From Erinaceus europaeus (taxonomy: Eukaryota; Chordata; Mammalia; Eulipotyphla; Erinaceidae): a stretch of DNA of 64,000 nt. Where the stretch lies: the NCBI RefSeq assembly GCF_950295315.1, contig NC_080165.1, positions 6,105,320 to 6,169,319 of the forward strand. The letters run 5' to 3'. The translations under genes were made by a program, and so were the position numbers. Shown here one piece after another: positions 63,726 to 64,000 of the stretch (the stretch's first letter is position 1; each line of letters opens with the position of its first letter). Under the pieces are notes generated by a model that was not told the origin of the DNA, searched no databases, and worked only from the letters and a program-made list of their open reading frames with translations.

Positions 63726-64000
63726 TTTTTCTTCTTCTAGCGTTTGCCCTTCTTCCGTAGCCAGTCAACAGCGTCAGGTTGAGCCTGATGTCAAGTTTCG
63801 AGACCTCCTTTGAATCTGGAGAGGTGGCAGTCGTTGACTATGTGGGTCATAGGCTGTCTGGAGCCGCAGGGGCAGTTCGGGTCGTCTCTGGCTCCCCAGC
63901 GATGGAACATAGCGGCGCACCGGCCATGGCCTGTTCGATAGCGATTGAGGAGGGCCCGATCATAACGTGCTAGGTCAAAGCCGGGTGGACGCTCGCAGGG
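63726..64000 (-). mobile_element. Vingi 3' end, minus strand, runs off the window
   Basis: Reverse of 52764-53035 with few differences, from the CTTCTTCTAGCGTTTGCCC end to the last base. The Cys/His-coding part is included. The total length is unknown; the ORF here has a frameshift near the end in the same place as the 50617 copy (after GGTCTCGAAACTTGAC), which suggests that the change is in the family. Confidence 0.93.

Noticed and set aside
1..64000. CRISPR arrays, prokaryotic operons, ribosome binding sites
   Set aside because: The tandem repeats lack unique spacers, and the window is plainly mammalian.

Overview
The window looks like a piece of a placental-mammal nuclear genome, most probably a hedgehog (Erinaceidae, Erinaceus-like). 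The reasons are several dense families of tRNA-derived SINEs, L1 3' ends, relics shared by all placental mammals (MIR, an MLT1-type MaLR LTR, old L1M 3' UTRs) and, most telling, copies of an Ingi-related non-LTR retrotransposon of the Vingi type, which is known to have expanded recently in hedgehogs. I found no host protein-coding exon. Nearly all long open frames lie in minisatellites, purine tracts or SINE bodies. The one convincing host gene is a tRNA-Leu(TAA) at 18416-18498, inside a CpG-rich island and directly followed by a roughly 1 kb GC-rich 37-bp minisatellite.

Labels used here. SINE-A: head reads AGTCGGGCGGTAGCGCAGCG, body ends in a CAACAA-rich, then AAATAAAT tail; a longer form adds an extra segment ending AACCCTGGAGG before poly-A. 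SINE-B: head GGTGGTGGCGCACCTGGTTG, ends CCAATAATAAATAAA. SINE-C: head GATAGCATAATGGTTATGCA, ends in poly-A after GAGCAGTGCTCTGGT. SINE-D and SINE-E: older tRNA-like heads. A and B are probably the published tRNA-derived hedgehog SINEs (ERI-type), but I could not check the names. 'L1-like' means one of several A-tailed 3'-end families, many ending with a GGTGGTGGGAATTGTGTGGA block and an AATAAA-type tail.

Layout. 1-9 kb: sparse unique sequence with SINEs, a nested L1/SINE-E/SINE-A locus and a short Vingi-tailed element. 9.4-10.1 kb: 21-bp minisatellite. 10-17.7 kb: SINEs, L1 ends, a second short Vingi-tailed element with perfect target-site duplications (TSDs). 17.9-19.7 kb: CpG island, tRNA gene, minisatellite. 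20-32 kb: SINE clusters, three solo LTRs, an L1 with a twin-priming inversion. 32-50 kb: more SINEs, LTRs, an old L1M on the minus strand and many microsatellites. 49.8-53.0 kb: purine tracts, then a 5'-truncated Vingi copy with RT motifs and a TSD. 53-64 kb: MaLR relics, nested SINE/Vingi/MLT1 and SINE/LTR loci, a U6 snRNA retropseudogene, L1 ends and a second Vingi 3' end running off the window.

How it fits together. The window is mainly a record of retrotransposition. L1 and Vingi supply the two candidate machineries; SINEs and the truncated U6 insertion are consistent with A-tail or internal priming by L1, while the short element at 7.15 kb and 16.8 kb carries the Vingi 3' tail and is the obvious candidate for a Vingi-mobilised partner. 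Where one element interrupts another, the TSDs give relative ages, reported under each locus.
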